The notes beneath the pieces are model-generated. The model ran no database searches. It was not told where the DNA came from and worked only from the letters and a program-made list of their open reading frames with translations. A DNA stretch of 64,000 nucleotides from Flavobacterium sp. K5-23 (lineage in GTDB: Bacteria; Bacteroidota; Bacteroidia; Flavobacteriales; Flavobacteriaceae): positions 2,327,501 through 2,391,500 of the forward strand of contig NZ_CP056783.1 of the NCBI RefSeq assembly GCF_023278045.1, read 5' to 3'. Of the stretch, positions 44,691-54,516 are shown one piece after another (the first letter of the stretch is position 1; every line of letters starts with the position of its first letter). A program made the translations under genes and the position numbers.

Positions 44691-45308
44691 TTAGAATTTC
44701 AATTTTAAAGAATCGTAATTGTTAGATTTGATACCTATCAACCCATATGCAGTTTCTCCTTTTTTAATAGTAGTTCCAACAATATTATAATTTAATAAAT
44801 CTTTTTTAAACTTAGTATTAGCACTACTTGCAGCAATCATATTACCAGCTGCTAAACCAGGTCCAAGAATCAATCCTACCGGAGTTGTACTTGTTGTTTC
44901 TGGTTGACCATATGTGTTTGTTTTGGTTGTCATAAAATTCATAGGGGACAATAATAAATACCACAAATAAGAAGCTGGGCTTTGTTTAATTGTTTTATAA
45001 ACAACATCATTTTCCAATAAAAATATTTCCGAACCATTTTCAGTAGTTATTTTGATATCGGAACCAAAAACTAAATCTTTATCAGTTGAATTAGTGATTT
45101 TTACAGCTACTAATTTTAAATTATTCTTGGACTCCTTCTTTTTATACTTTTTATCTAATAAATCATATTTATAGGCTAATGACACGCCTTCTGTTGTATT
45201 TGTAGAATTAAAATTCAATGTTTTTGGCTCTATGTTTTTATAGCCAGACGCACAGCTGTTTAATACAAGAAGTGATACTGTGGTAAATAATAAATTAGAT
45301 AATTTCAT
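44691..45308 (-). CDS. Lipoprotein of unknown function
   Basis: A 205-residue lipoprotein with leader MKLSNLLFTTVSLLVLNSC and a lipobox Cys. The mature part has a strand-rich segment with a VAVKITNSTDKDLVFGSDIKI signature, which reads as an FxLYD/bulb-type beta-sandwich. It also has a hydrophobic hairpin (YLWYLLLSPMNFMTT) that could insert into a membrane, and GLILGPGLAAGNMIAASSAN, a glycine-rich turn. No family is recognised with confidence. It should be anchored in the outer membrane or periplasm. Confidence 0.68.
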   Translation of the reverse strand: MKLSNLLFTTVSLLVLNSCASGYKNIEPKTLNFNSTNTTEGVSLAYKYDLLDKKYKKKESKNNLKLVAVKITNSTDKDLVFGSDIKITTENGSEIFLLENDVVYKTIKQSPASYLWYLLLSPMNFMTTKTNTYGQPETTSTTPVGLILGPGLAAGNMIAASSANTKFKKDLLNYNIVGTTIKKGETAYGLIGIKSNNYDSLKLKF

Positions 45309-45571
45309 TTTTAGGTTAAGTTATTTATAAATTTAAGATTGATTTAATACAATTTTATTATTGTAAATTTCGTACAAAAATACATATTAATATTTGTAAT
45401 CTTAAACCTATGTACAAACTTTTTCTAAAGAAATAAGTGTTTTTTATTATTTAGATTAAAGTTGCTTAGAATAGATATTTCAGCATTAATTACTAAACAA
45501 TTAAGGTAGAAGTAGATGTGATAAAAAGTGGTGTGTTTTAGTTTAATATTAAAGGTGTTTTTCTATTCAAT

Positions 45572-45985
45572 CTAAAGTTTGTTTTTTAATTTGATTTCAA
45601 TAGTTGGATTTTGGTTTTTTAGTTCATCAATAAATCCATATTTGTCATTTGGAGATAGCAATACAGTATCAAAAGTATTGTAAACAATTTCAAGCCTATC
45701 TATGGAAAGTGCAGGAGCGCTTGTAAGCTCATTTTTTTCTGATATCTTTTTGATGGATTCAATAGCAATGGATTGATTTATAAGAAATCCTGATTTTATA
45801 AGCAACTTGTTTTCTGTAATTATGTAGTATGTAGTTGCATATAAATGCACAATAAAGCCAAAAGTGAATACCATTATTGCCAAGCCAAACCATATTTTAT
45901 CGAGAACCATATTCGTAATCAGGTACCCAAATAAAACACAAATGGGAATTAGAATTCCATAGCTTATTTTAGATCTATATTTCAT
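45572..45985 (-). CDS. PH-domain (bPH_2-like) small membrane protein
   Basis: A 137-residue protein with two N-terminal membrane helices (KISYGILIPICVLFGYLITN and WFGLAIMVFTFGFIVHLYA) and a C-terminal domain of about 75 residues. The strand pattern YYIITENKLLIKSGFLINQ and the ending LLSPNDKYGFIDELKNQNP match the bacterial PH domain family (YdbT/bPH_2). It may bind lipids or proteins at the membrane. It is transcribed alone or with the GNAT gene upstream of it by 54 bases. Function unknown. Confidence 0.72.
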   Translation of the reverse strand: MKYRSKISYGILIPICVLFGYLITNMVLDKIWFGLAIMVFTFGFIVHLYATTYYIITENKLLIKSGFLINQSIAIESIKKISEKNELTSAPALSIDRLEIVYNTFDTVLLSPNDKYGFIDELKNQNPTIEIKLKNKL

Positions 45986-46039
45986 TTTTAAAGTTTAAAG
46001 AAAATTAATTGTTTTAGTTTAAAACTGGATAGTTTATGA

Positions 46040-46642
46040 TTAATAAGAATCTATTTTGTTCTTTAGATTTTGTTTTACACTTTCAAACCATTCTGTTTTG
46101 ATGATGCTTAATGAAATAGCATCGATTCTTTCACCTAATGAATTAGTACTATAACTTCTATTAACACCTTCCTCCACGCATCCAATACTTTTCATTGCAT
46201 TGATGCTTTTTAAATTTTGATTATTGGCTTTGAATCCAACTCTTTCCACAGCCATATTTTCAAATGCAAATTCCAAAAGTAGCATTTTGCAATTTTTGTT
46301 AATTCCGGTACCTTGGGATTTTTTTCCATACCAAGTAAAACCAAGTTGTAAGGTATTATTTCCTGGTTGGATGTCATAAAAACGAGTGCTTCCAACAAAC
46401 TTACCGGTTTTTTTATCAAAAACTATAAACGGATATTCCTTTTCATTTTCACGTTGTGTGATTGTATTTGAAATGTACCTCTCAAGGTTTTCGGCTCCAT
46501 TTGCACCGTTTGCGTTATATGTCCAGATATCAGGTTCGTTCAATGAATATTCCAGTAAATATTCAAAGTCTGATTTTTCCAATGGTCTTAAAAGAACAGC
46601 TTCATTTTCTAAAATATAATTCTCTGAATAGTTAAAGTTCAT
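46040..46642 (-). CDS. GNAT-family N-acetyltransferase (RimJ/RimL-like)
   Basis: A 200-residue acetyl-CoA-dependent acyltransferase. VLLRPLEKSDFEYLLEYSL opens the GNAT fold, VGSTRFYDIQPGNNTLQLGFTWYG leads to the acetyl-CoA-binding KKSQGTGINKNCKMLL turn (a variant of the usual R/Q-x-x-G-x-G/A), and VGFKANNQNLKSINAMKSIG is the last conserved block. Members acetylate ribosomal proteins, other amines or antibiotics. The target cannot be told. The length is normal for the RimJ/RimL group. It is a single gene, 83 bases from the MepB gene in the same orientation. Confidence 0.87.
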   Translation of the reverse strand: MNFNYSENYILENEAVLLRPLEKSDFEYLLEYSLNEPDIWTYNANGANGAENLERYISNTITQRENEKEYPFIVFDKKTGKFVGSTRFYDIQPGNNTLQLGFTWYGKKSQGTGINKNCKMLLLEFAFENMAVERVGFKANNQNLKSINAMKSIGCVEEGVNRSYSTNSLGERIDAISLSIIKTEWFESVKQNLKNKIDSY

Positions 46643-46724
46643 AATGCATTTCAGTTTATTGGTTGTTGTTCATAGTTTTAACCTTCGATTAATTAAATTA
46701 TAGTCCAACTAAAATTAATAAAAA

Positions 46725-47276
46725 TTACCACAATAGAGTTAATGCTCTACTTTTTATTTTGTCTAATAATTCTAATTCAGTAGGATAGGTTTCAGGGATT
46801 TCCATGAAATAGTCTAGTTGCCATTGTTGAGTTTTTTGTGCTTGTTTGCTAGTAGTGATGTCCCATGGTGGATATACTCTTATAGCCCTTTTTCCTTCTT
46901 TAATGTCATCAGAAAGTATGCCTTTGTTATGCAATACTTTTTTCGAAAAAATAAATTGTCCTAAATGATTTTCCTTCCGACAACTGATAATAAAAAAATC
47001 AATATTATCCTCAATATGAAAAGGAGCAATGGGACCGTTTTCCATTCTTTTCCATAGCGTAACAAACTGTCCCTTTTTTGTGGGTGTTGTTTTTGCCACT
47101 CTAAATTTAATGGATTTGCCGTTTATGCTAAAACTTTGTGCAGCATATTCTTTACTTTCGGATTCCGGTATAGGTTCTGTACAGATAAAAGCACAGCGAT
47201 CATAAACTAATTCCTTTGCAGTAATTAAGTCTTTGGGAATTGTTTTAGTATTAGTCCAAGTTGGTTTAGGAATCAT
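46725..47276 (-). CDS. mepB: MepB-family protein
   Basis: A 183-residue MepB-like protein. The conserved blocks are SKEYAAQSFSINGKSIKFRV, TPTKKGQFVTLWKRMENGPI, APFHIEDNIDFFIISCRKEN, GQFIFSKKVLHNKGILSDDI and RAIRVYPPWDITTSKQAQKT. In Staphylococcus aureus mepB sits next to the MepA multidrug efflux genes, but no biochemical activity is known; the family is widespread as a lone gene. No efflux gene is nearby here. It starts 25 bases after the thioesterase gene stop on the same strand, so the two are probably co-transcribed. Confidence 0.85.
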   Translation of the reverse strand: MIPKPTWTNTKTIPKDLITAKELVYDRCAFICTEPIPESESKEYAAQSFSINGKSIKFRVAKTTPTKKGQFVTLWKRMENGPIAPFHIEDNIDFFIISCRKENHLGQFIFSKKVLHNKGILSDDIKEGKRAIRVYPPWDITTSKQAQKTQQWQLDYFMEIPETYPTELELLDKIKSRALTLLW

Positions 47277-47301
47277 TTTCTAATATAAGAATCAGTTGAT
47301 T

Positions 47302-47739
47302 TTAAAGTTCGATGAAATCATCACTTCTAGGAAAAGTTGATAAGGCTTGCATGGCGATTTCAGGAGTTGGATTTGCTATTTTTCTTAGTTTAGTATCCAT
47401 CCAAGCGCCATCCACCGTAATAGTTGCACATAATTGATTCTCCTCGTTTTTTAATTCATGAACAATTGACCAGCGCGATGCATCCGGTTTCATTTTAGAT
47501 ATTTTAGTGTGAATGAAAATGGTGTCCGATAGTTTTATTTCTTTCCTAAAGACACATTCTTCTCTAAAGAGTATTGGACCAAAATGATTGATTTGTAAAA
47601 CTTTTATGGTCATACCAAGGTTTTCTAAAATCTCTATACGATGTTGAGCTCCAAAATCATAATAAGCGCTGTGACGTACGTGAAAATTAGGATCTAAATC
47701 TGACCAGCGAAGGGATAATTGTTTGCTAAAAGATGTCAT
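47302..47739 (-). CDS. Acyl-CoA thioesterase-like (hotdog fold) protein
   Basis: A 145-residue 4HBT-type thioesterase. LSLRWSDLDPNFHVRHSAYYDFGAQHRIEIL holds the DLDPNFHVRHSAYYD variant of the D-x-N-xxHV active-site motif (landmark region, residues about 10-30). The central helix and strands (GPILFREECVFRKEIK, SDTIFIHTKISKMKPDASRW, CATITVDGAWMD) complete the fold. It hydrolyses acyl-CoA or acyl-carrier esters. Chain length is unknown. Forms an apparent two-gene unit with the MepB gene. Confidence 0.83.
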   Translation of the reverse strand: MTSFSKQLSLRWSDLDPNFHVRHSAYYDFGAQHRIEILENLGMTIKVLQINHFGPILFREECVFRKEIKLSDTIFIHTKISKMKPDASRWSIVHELKNEENQLCATITVDGAWMDTKLRKIANPTPEIAMQALSTFPRSDDFIEL

Positions 47740-47856
47740 TTATAATTGTTTATTTGAAATGGGATTGAATTAATCGTAAATTTAGAAAAAGGAAATTACT
47801 ATGAACTGAAATTTGTGATAAATCTATGGAAATAGTGTTTCAATAGATTTCCTGAT

Positions 47857-48942
47857 TTAATGAATATTGCTGTAAGTGTATAATGCAAAGAGAACCAATA
47901 AAATAGAAACTATAATAAAGTTTATTACAACTATTGCACAGCTTTTAATAAAAGAAGTAATAATTTTTTCACCATAGAATCGACGATGTGCTGGAAAAAA
48001 ATAATATATCATCCAAAATACGCCTAAAGAATTAAAACTAAAACGTGCCCATTCTATTTCAGGGGTTTTACCCAAGAGAGGAAATATTTTATCTGTAAAA
48101 AAGAGGATTAAAATAATCAAAAGCAAAAAGGAAAAATAATGCAGGGTGAAAATACCATTGTCAAAATAGTTCCATCTTTTTTTATCGTGTAAAAACCATA
48201 ATATAAGAGCAAATATTGGCATATACAGAAATAATACTTTTGGTAAATTATTGGTAAAAGAATCACTAAACTTTTTACTGATTTGTTCATTGGTGTTTTC
48301 TTTTTTTACTTCCAGCCATTTTTTAAGAAACCAATATTCTGACCCGCCGACTTTTGAATTGTCTAAGCCATGTTTTTGAATAGAATCTAATTCAGTAACG
48401 GATTTGTATCCAAAGTCAGCAACTTCTTTTTTGTTCGTTGTGTCGTTTTTTTGAATGTCGTTTGTCTGTAATAATATTTTCTTTATTGTGTCATTATTGT
48501 TTTGAGATAATATCCCCACTTTCGTCAAACCATCTATGCTTTTTTCTTCAATATGTAGGGAATCAATTTTTGGTATGGTCAGTTTCGTTTTACCTATAGT
48601 TGCTGTTTCAAATTTCTTAGGTTTTTCATTTGGGAAAAGTGAGATCAATAAAAAAGTGATGAAACTGATAAAGATGTAGAGGCGAACGGGTGCCAAAAAA
48701 GACAAACGTTTTCCTGCTAAATATGCTTTGCTTAATGCTGCAGGTTTGAAAAACAGATTAATAATGGTTTTCCAAAAAGCATTATCATAATGCGTTAAAT
48801 CTTCAAAGAAATGAATGAAAAGATGATGAAATGTTTTTGTGCTGACTGTATTTTGTTGCCCACAGTTTGGACAGTATCGTTGATCTACCACATGATTGCA
48901 GTTCAAACAAGTTTTATCTATTCGTATTTTTTCTTTTGACAT
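47857..48942 (-). CDS. DUF3667 zinc-ribbon membrane protein
   Basis: A 361-residue protein. An N-terminal zinc ribbon (CLNCNHVVDQRYCPNCGQQN, four Cys) is followed by HHLFIHFFEDLTHYDNAFWK and FFKPAALSKAYLAGKRLSFLAP, then the first membrane helix (VRLYIFISFITFLLISLFP). A soluble insert of about 120 residues is followed by four to five further helices toward the C-terminus (LFLYMPIFALILWFL, YFSFLLLIILILFF, and the final IVVINFIIVSILLVLFALY). This is the DUF3667 layout. The function is unknown. It is divergent from the TonB receptor gene, with a 675-base gap between. Confidence 0.86.
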   Translation of the reverse strand: MSKEKIRIDKTCLNCNHVVDQRYCPNCGQQNTVSTKTFHHLFIHFFEDLTHYDNAFWKTIINLFFKPAALSKAYLAGKRLSFLAPVRLYIFISFITFLLISLFPNEKPKKFETATIGKTKLTIPKIDSLHIEEKSIDGLTKVGILSQNNNDTIKKILLQTNDIQKNDTTNKKEVADFGYKSVTELDSIQKHGLDNSKVGGSEYWFLKKWLEVKKENTNEQISKKFSDSFTNNLPKVLFLYMPIFALILWFLHDKKRWNYFDNGIFTLHYFSFLLLIILILFFTDKIFPLLGKTPEIEWARFSFNSLGVFWMIYYFFPAHRRFYGEKIITSFIKSCAIVVINFIIVSILLVLFALYTYSNIH

Positions 48943-49617
48943 AGTACAATTTTCAATCTAAATGTTATTGTTGTAAATCTATTGATTTAAGATGATTGTT
49001 GACTATGTAGGTTGAAATTTTATTCTTTTATTGGGAATAGCTCTTTTATATTTGAAGTAGAAAAACAGCGTTAAAACTGATAATTAACCTTTTGCGAGTC
49101 TCAAAATCACTTGCTATTATCGGTGTGTTATTTTTTATGTTGAGAGGTTTATTAAGATTTAATTTAAGATGTTTTAATTTGAAATGTAAATACAAAGAAG
49201 TATTGTTTCATTATTGTCTTGAATATCTAGTAAAAAAACTTGAAATACTGTGACATTCTATTTTTGTGTTATTATGATTACGATAACCATTGTTCTTTTT
49301 TTTAAATTTAAAATTAATAATAAATTATTTTACAACAATTAATAGCGAAATTCATATTGATTGTGTCAGAATAGTTCCTGGAAATGAATTAATTATCTCG
49401 ACTTATAATTCAAAACTTATTGCAAGTGAGTTTGTAGGTGTTAAATAATTGAAGATTTATTATTAAAAACGGGATGAGAGCTTTTCAATTTAACAAATAA
49501 TAACGAAATGTGATATTTTCATCTTTTTGTGTAAAAACGTAATATTGTTAGGGTTTCTTTAGCAAAATCATATAATTTAGCTACTTTAAGGTTTGTAAAA
49601 CTAACAAAAAACTATTT
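48943..49617. other. Long intergenic region upstream of the TonB receptor gene
   Basis: This 675-base gap must hold both divergent promoters. No repeat of the attC-like, REP or boxed-hairpin type was found in it. A short open stretch at 49344-49448 (EIHIDCVRIVPGNELIIS...) has protein-like composition but no start codon, and could be a gene remnant. The last 60 bases before the receptor are AT-rich with CATATAATTTAG and TACTTTAAGG, possible -7 elements with imperfect match. Confidence 0.35.
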
Positions 49618-52236
49618 ATGAAATTTAACCAATTTATTTTAGGCCTATTATTTATGATAATAGGAACTTCAGTTATGAATGCCCAAACAATCAAAGGGAT
49701 TGTGACGGATGAGAATGGGCAAGCTTTGCCTTATTCTAATGTTGTTGATAAAGCGACATCCAATGGGGTAACTACGGACGCAAAAGGAAATTTTGAAATT
49801 AAGGTAAGCGGATTGCCCGCTACATTGATTGCTAAATATGTGGGATACCAAAATAAAAGTATTGAAGTGACAAGTGCTACTGCAGCTATTGTTTTTAAGC
49901 TAGAGACTAATAACAGTTTAGACGAGGTAGTTGTTACAGGAAACAGATCAAAAGTGCGTAGTGTATTAAATTCTGCCGTTCCTATTGATAAGCTTTACTC
50001 CGAAGATCTTAAATCGAGCGGACAAGTTACGTTTGATAAAATGTTAGCTTACAAAATCCCGTCATTTAACTCTAGTAATCAGGCTATTTCTGATGCGACA
50101 GCTCATTTTGACCCGGCAGATTTGCGTGGTTTGGGACCCAGCCGTACGTTAGTTTTGGTAAACGGAAAAAGAAAAAATCAAAGTGCATTAGTGTATATCA
50201 ATGATACTCCAGGAAAAGGAGAGGTAGGAACAGATATGAAAAGTATTCCGTTTTCAGCTATCGAAAGAGTGGAAGTACTTCGTGATGGAGCTTCTTCTCA
50301 ATACGGTTCTGATGCAATTGCCGGGGTAGTGAATATTATCCTTAAAAAGCAAACTAATTTTACTGAAGTAAGTCTTACCTCAGGAATAACTTCACAAGGT
50401 GATGGTTTCAATTTTGGAGCTGATCTAAACTCGGGATTCAAAATTGCTGATAAAGGTTTTGTGAATTTCAACATTTCTTATTTGGATCAAAATAAAACCA
50501 ATAGAGCTGGTAAGCCAGGAAAAGACGATTTGTTTGGAGTAGCTGCAAATGACCCTACATGGGGAGATTGGTTGAGCAGAAATCCTGACTTGGGGATGAC
50601 TATCGGACAGCCGGATTCTAAAATGGGAGCTTTGGTAGTTAATGCTGAATATCCTCTTTCGGACAACACAACGCTTTATGCTTTTGGAGATGTGAATATT
50701 AGAAAAGGAACAAGTTTTGCATTGTATAGAGCTCCTTACTGGGTTTCAGATCCTAACAATTTATTGCACCCGGCTGGTACAACTTACAATGGTTTCCAAC
50801 CTACATTCAACACGGATGTTTTTGATAATCTGGGATCTATTGGAATAAGATCTACTTTATTTGGTTTTAATTCGGATTTCAGTTTAACGGCTGGTTCTAA
50901 TAAAGTGGATTATACAGTTGAGAATTCATTAAATCCTTCTTTGGGAGCCAATAGTCCAACAGAATTTAATACTGGTGGTTATACTTTTAGTCAGTTAGTA
51001 GGTAATGCTGATTTCTCTAGAACTTTTGATAAACTTACTCTTGGTTTTGGTACTGAATTGAGAAAAGAGAATTTTGAAGCAAGAGCAGGTCAAGTAGAGT
51101 CTTATGTAGGTGGTGGTGTACAATCATTTCCTGGGTTACAACCATCTAATGCATTGAATAAAGACCGTAACAATCTAGGTATCTATACTAGTTTAGATTA
51201 TGATGTATCTGAAGCTTTTTTAATTGGTGGATCTTTGAGATATGAGAACTATTCTGATTTTGGTGATAATTTTTCCTGGAAAGTAAACTCTCGTTACAAA
51301 CTGAATAATGATATTGCAATTCGTGCTTCTTTTAGTACAGGTTTTAGAGCTCCAGCTTTGCACCAAATTTATTTGAGTAATATTCAAACACTTGTATCTG
51401 GAAACACAATTTCTAACCAAGGGACTTTTAATAATGTCGATCCTGCGGTTAAAGGATTAGGTGTTCCTAAATTACACGCTGAGGAATCTCAAAATTTATC
51501 TACTGGTATTACTTTTAGATCAGGGGCTAAATTTACTGCTTCGGTAGATTTCTACCATATTAAAGTTAAAGATCGTGTCCTATTCTCAGGAGAAGTAGGA
51601 TTTGATGGTGATAACTCAACAACAAACCCTGTTGAACAAGTGTTACTTGATAATGATATTACAAGTATGAAGTTTTTTATCAACGCAGTTAATACCATAA
51701 CCAAAGGTGTTGATGTTGTTTTAAACTACAAAAACTTACCGGTAGGAAATGGGAAACTAGGATTTAGTTTGGCATCTAATATTGCTAACACTAAAATTGA
51801 CGGACAAATTGCTACACCAGCTATATTGAAAGCTAATGGTTATGATATTTTCAACCGTAAAGAGCAAGGCAGAATTCTAAGTGCAAGACCTAATACAAAA
51901 GTATTGTTAGGAGCTAATTATGATTTGAAAAAAGCAAGTTTGATTTTCAATAACACTTATTTTGGAGAAGTAACTTGGCAACACGCTACGGATATCTCAA
52001 AAGACCAAACTTTTGCTGGAAAGGTTATTACGGATTTAGGATTTTCTTATAAATTTACAAGTACGATATCTGCTAATGTAATGGTGAATAACTTATTAAA
52101 TGTTTATCCTGACCAAATAGATACTAAAGGAGATGTGGTTACGGACTTGGGTGGTCGTTTTAAATACCCATGGGAAGTAAACCAATTTGGTTTTAACGGA
52201 ACTTCATTCACAGCAGGGTTAAACTTTAAATTTTAA
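49618..52236 (+). CDS. TonB-dependent receptor with carboxypeptidase-regulatory-like domain
   Basis: An 872-residue outer-membrane receptor. A signal peptide (ILGLLFMIIGTSVMNAQ) precedes a CarboxypepD_reg-like domain (residues about 22-100, TIKGIVTDENGQALPYSNVV). The plug domain follows at about 105-235, with LRGLGPSRTLVLVNGKRK and VEVLRDGASSQYGSDAIAGV. The 22-strand barrel fills the rest, with RASFSTGFRAPALHQIYLSN near residue 570 and the C-terminal FTAGLNFKF ending in the Phe recognised by the Bam machinery. It imports a ligand (iron chelate, vitamin or glycan) using TonB energy. No SusD or transport partner is adjacent, so this is probably a non-SusC receptor. The terminator downstream is at 52261-52288. 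Confidence 0.94.
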   Translation: MKFNQFILGLLFMIIGTSVMNAQTIKGIVTDENGQALPYSNVVDKATSNGVTTDAKGNFEIKVSGLPATLIAKYVGYQNKSIEVTSATAAIVFKLETNNSLDEVVVTGNRSKVRSVLNSAVPIDKLYSEDLKSSGQVTFDKMLAYKIPSFNSSNQAISDATAHFDPADLRGLGPSRTLVLVNGKRKNQSALVYINDTPGKGEVGTDMKSIPFSAIERVEVLRDGASSQYGSDAIAGVVNIILKKQTNFTEVSLTSGITSQGDGFNFGADLNSGFKIADKGFVNFNISYLDQNKTNRAGKPGKDDLFGVAANDPTWGDWLSRNPDLGMTIGQPDSKMGALVVNAEYPLSDNTTLYAFGDVNIRKGTSFALYRAPYWVSDPNNLLHPAGTTYNGFQPTFNTDVFDNLGSIGIRSTLFGFNSDFSLTAGSNKVDYTVENSLNPSLGANSPTEFNTGGYTFSQLVGNADFSRTFDKLTLGFGTELRKENFEARAGQVESYVGGGVQSFPGLQPSNALNKDRNNLGIYTSLDYDVSEAFLIGGSLRYENYSDFGDNFSWKVNSRYKLNNDIAIRASFSTGFRAPALHQIYLSNIQTLVSGNTISNQGTFNNVDPAVKGLGVPKLHAEESQNLSTGITFRSGAKFTASVDFYHIKVKDRVLFSGEVGFDGDNSTTNPVEQVLLDNDITSMKFFINAVNTITKGVDVVLNYKNLPVGNGKLGFSLASNIANTKIDGQIATPAILKANGYDIFNRKEQGRILSARPNTKVLLGANYDLKKASLIFNNTYFGEVTWQHATDISKDQTFAGKVITDLGFSYKFTSTISANVMVNNLLNVYPDQIDTKGDVVTDLGGRFKYPWEVNQFGFNGTSFTAGLNFKF

Positions 52237-52260
52237 AGAGTACTCATTTATAAAAAAGTA

Positions 52261-52288
52261 AAAAACGGGATTTATTCCCGTTTTTTTT
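52261..52288 (+). terminator. Terminator after the TonB receptor gene
   Basis: AAAAACGGGA and TCCCGTTTTTTTT form a stem with a TTTAT-type loop and an eight-base T tract, 25 bases after the stop. Confidence 0.88.
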
Positions 52289-52397
52289 ATGCTTTTTTAT
52301 TTCCTCTAGAAAATAACAATTGAATGTGTTAGTAGCTTATTTCAGTTGTAGTTTTCTGGGAGCGACTTCAAAATTGAAATTTAGATAACTCATAAAA

Positions 52398-52787
52398 TTA
52401 AACCGGTATTTTTTCTATTACAATGGGATCATCTTGAGTTGTTAAATACGTGCAAGTCATCTCTATGATATCAATGCGCCACTTAGCAATACCGCATAGC
52501 GCTGCTTGTTGGCAAAATGTATAATAGTCACTTTGGCCACTTTCATGAAGCACTAGGTATTCTATGAAGCGTTCTTTATTAGCAGTGGTAGCGATGGATA
52601 ATTGTTCGTATTTTTTATCGGTGCTTACTTCGTGATTTGTGTCCCCATAATAAACGACACGACCATCTATGACAAGAGTGTCATATCCTTTTATGCCTAA
52701 TTCTATTAATTCCTGAATGTAATTTTCAAAATCAGTTTCTGTTTGTACTTTATCATACGCTTGTTTGATTTGTTCTAGGGTAAACAT
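52398..52787 (-). CDS. DUF1398 family protein
   Basis: A 129-residue protein with the DUF1398 signature. FTLEQIKQAYDKVQTETDFE opens it, GIKGYDTLVIDGRVVYYGDT is the central strand block, and YCQQAALCGIAKWRIDIIEMTCTYLT (here FCQQAALCGIAKWRIDIIEM) closes it. The family is found in bacteria and phage but has no known function. It is a small cytoplasmic protein standing alone on the minus strand after the TonB receptor terminator. Confidence 0.82.
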   Translation of the reverse strand: MFTLEQIKQAYDKVQTETDFENYIQELIELGIKGYDTLVIDGRVVYYGDTNHEVSTDKKYEQLSIATTANKERFIEYLVLHESGQSDYYTFCQQAALCGIAKWRIDIIEMTCTYLTTQDDPIVIEKIPV

Positions 52788-52900
52788 ATTTTTTAGTTTA
52801 AAATTTTATGGATTGCAAATATACGTTATCTGGATAAGTAGGCATTCATTAAGGATAGAGAGGAAATAAAAATCTTCTTAAAATTTCTGTCTCCTGTCTT

Positions 52901-54412
52901 TTAATTTATGTATTCGTCAATTTTTATATTTCTGTTTTCATTATTTGCATCTTCTATGGCTTGCAAAATAGTTGCAATTTGGGTTTTATCAATCATATAT
53001 TTGTCAAAAAACACATATTCTATAGTCTTTGTGTTTTTAATGTTTTCTAATGGATTTTTTGAAAGCAGCACTAAATCTGAATTATATCCTATTTTAATTT
53101 TTCCTGTATTGTTTTTCATCCAATTGCTTGGTGCAACGGTTGCCGAATAGAGCGTTTGTGAGTTAGTCATTCCGGATTTAGATAAAGACTCTAATTCATC
53201 ATGAAGTGAAAATCCCGGGACAACAGTGGCTACATTGGCATCCGTTCCAGCCATAATTGTAACTTTATTATCTACCAGTGCTTTTGTCATGATATGAATC
53301 GCTTCTGCATAAGTATTCCAGTAAATTAATGATAATTTTTTTGCAATAGGGTCATCTTTCCCGTCATATTCATATCCATTTTTACCAGGCAACCAGCCCA
53401 ATTTGTAAAGTGGAGTACCTTCAATAATCTTAGGATTGACATATTTTAATTCTATTTCTTTAAGTTTTGATTTTAAGTCGAATCTTTGATTCAAAAAACT
53501 CTCACATAACCAAACAGTTGAAGTAACACTAATATTATTTTCTTTTAGTTTTTTTGCAATTTGGTCTGAACGTGTTTTTAGATAAGCGAGAAATTCTTCT
53601 GAATTTTGCGATATCGACTTTCCAAAATCATCGATAGTTTTTACAGTTAGTTCTTCAACGTGAGCAACCTCTTTTTGACCTGATATATAAAACGCATCTA
53701 AATTAACTAATGGAATATGCCCAATAACAGGAATATTATATTTTTTAGCAATCTCTATTGTAGTTTTAAACATTTCTGTATTAACAAAACCGTACATTTT
53801 AAGAGCATCATAACCTTGCTCTTTTATCTTCTTTATCGATTTTTCAGCGTCTTTTTTAGTAGAATAATTGATGGACTGTCTAGTCCAAGTATAATAATAT
53901 CCTGTTAATCCACTTTCACTACTGAATATTACCGGAGATGCGATAAACATTCGTGGTCCAACACCATTTTTTTGTATTGCTTTTCTCCATTCTAAAGTAA
54001 TTGGTCTTCCTGCCATTTCTCTAACAGAAGTTACTCCATTAACTAAATATAAAAATAAATCGTTCTTACTTTCTTTTAAATGAACTTGAGAATCTATAAG
54101 ACCTGGAATCAAATATTTATTTGTACCATCAATAATGATAGAAGTGCTATCTATCTTTTGATTTTCACCTAAATGAATTATTTTTCCATTTTCAATAATT
54201 ACATCTTGATTTTTAATGAAGTGACTACAATCTTCTGAAAGTATGTTGGTATTTTTTATTTGAATTGTTTTGGATGGTTTTACAATGGAAGAAATATTTA
54301 TTACTTCAGTTGATTTGCCCAAAACGGTATTTAATTCATTATCTGCCCAGATAAAAACGCCTAACAATATCATAGCTACATATAACAATCTCCTAAACCA
54401 TAGTTTTTTCAT
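52901..54412 (-). CDS. Amidohydrolase-family protein with altered metal site
   Basis: A 503-residue protein of the imidazolonepropionase-like/amidohydrolase superfamily, with an N-terminal membrane or signal segment (LLYVAMILLGVFIWADNEL). The fold is marked by IIDGTNKYLIPGLIDSQVHL, VTSVREMAGRP, IPVIGHIPL, the later EVAHVEELTV (metal His), and IMAGTDANVATVVPG (catalytic Asp). The first metal motif normally reads HxH; here it is QVH (CAA instead of a His codon), so the binuclear site may be impaired or altered. NSDLVLLSKNPLENIKNTK is the usual C-terminal block. The substrate is unknown. Next to a LytTR regulator. Confidence 0.85.
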   Translation of the reverse strand: MKKLWFRRLLYVAMILLGVFIWADNELNTVLGKSTEVINISSIVKPSKTIQIKNTNILSEDCSHFIKNQDVIIENGKIIHLGENQKIDSTSIIIDGTNKYLIPGLIDSQVHLKESKNDLFLYLVNGVTSVREMAGRPITLEWRKAIQKNGVGPRMFIASPVIFSSESGLTGYYYTWTRQSINYSTKKDAEKSIKKIKEQGYDALKMYGFVNTEMFKTTIEIAKKYNIPVIGHIPLVNLDAFYISGQKEVAHVEELTVKTIDDFGKSISQNSEEFLAYLKTRSDQIAKKLKENNISVTSTVWLCESFLNQRFDLKSKLKEIELKYVNPKIIEGTPLYKLGWLPGKNGYEYDGKDDPIAKKLSLIYWNTYAEAIHIMTKALVDNKVTIMAGTDANVATVVPGFSLHDELESLSKSGMTNSQTLYSATVAPSNWMKNNTGKIKIGYNSDLVLLSKNPLENIKNTKTIEYVFFDKYMIDKTQIATILQAIEDANNENRNIKIDEYIN

Positions 54413-54516
54413 AAATTATTTATTTTAATTTGAGAGACAAAAATAAACTGAAACACACCCTGATTTAGCGTGCAATGAGAGATTAGGGATGAAATATGCC
54501 GTTTTAGGTACGGAAA

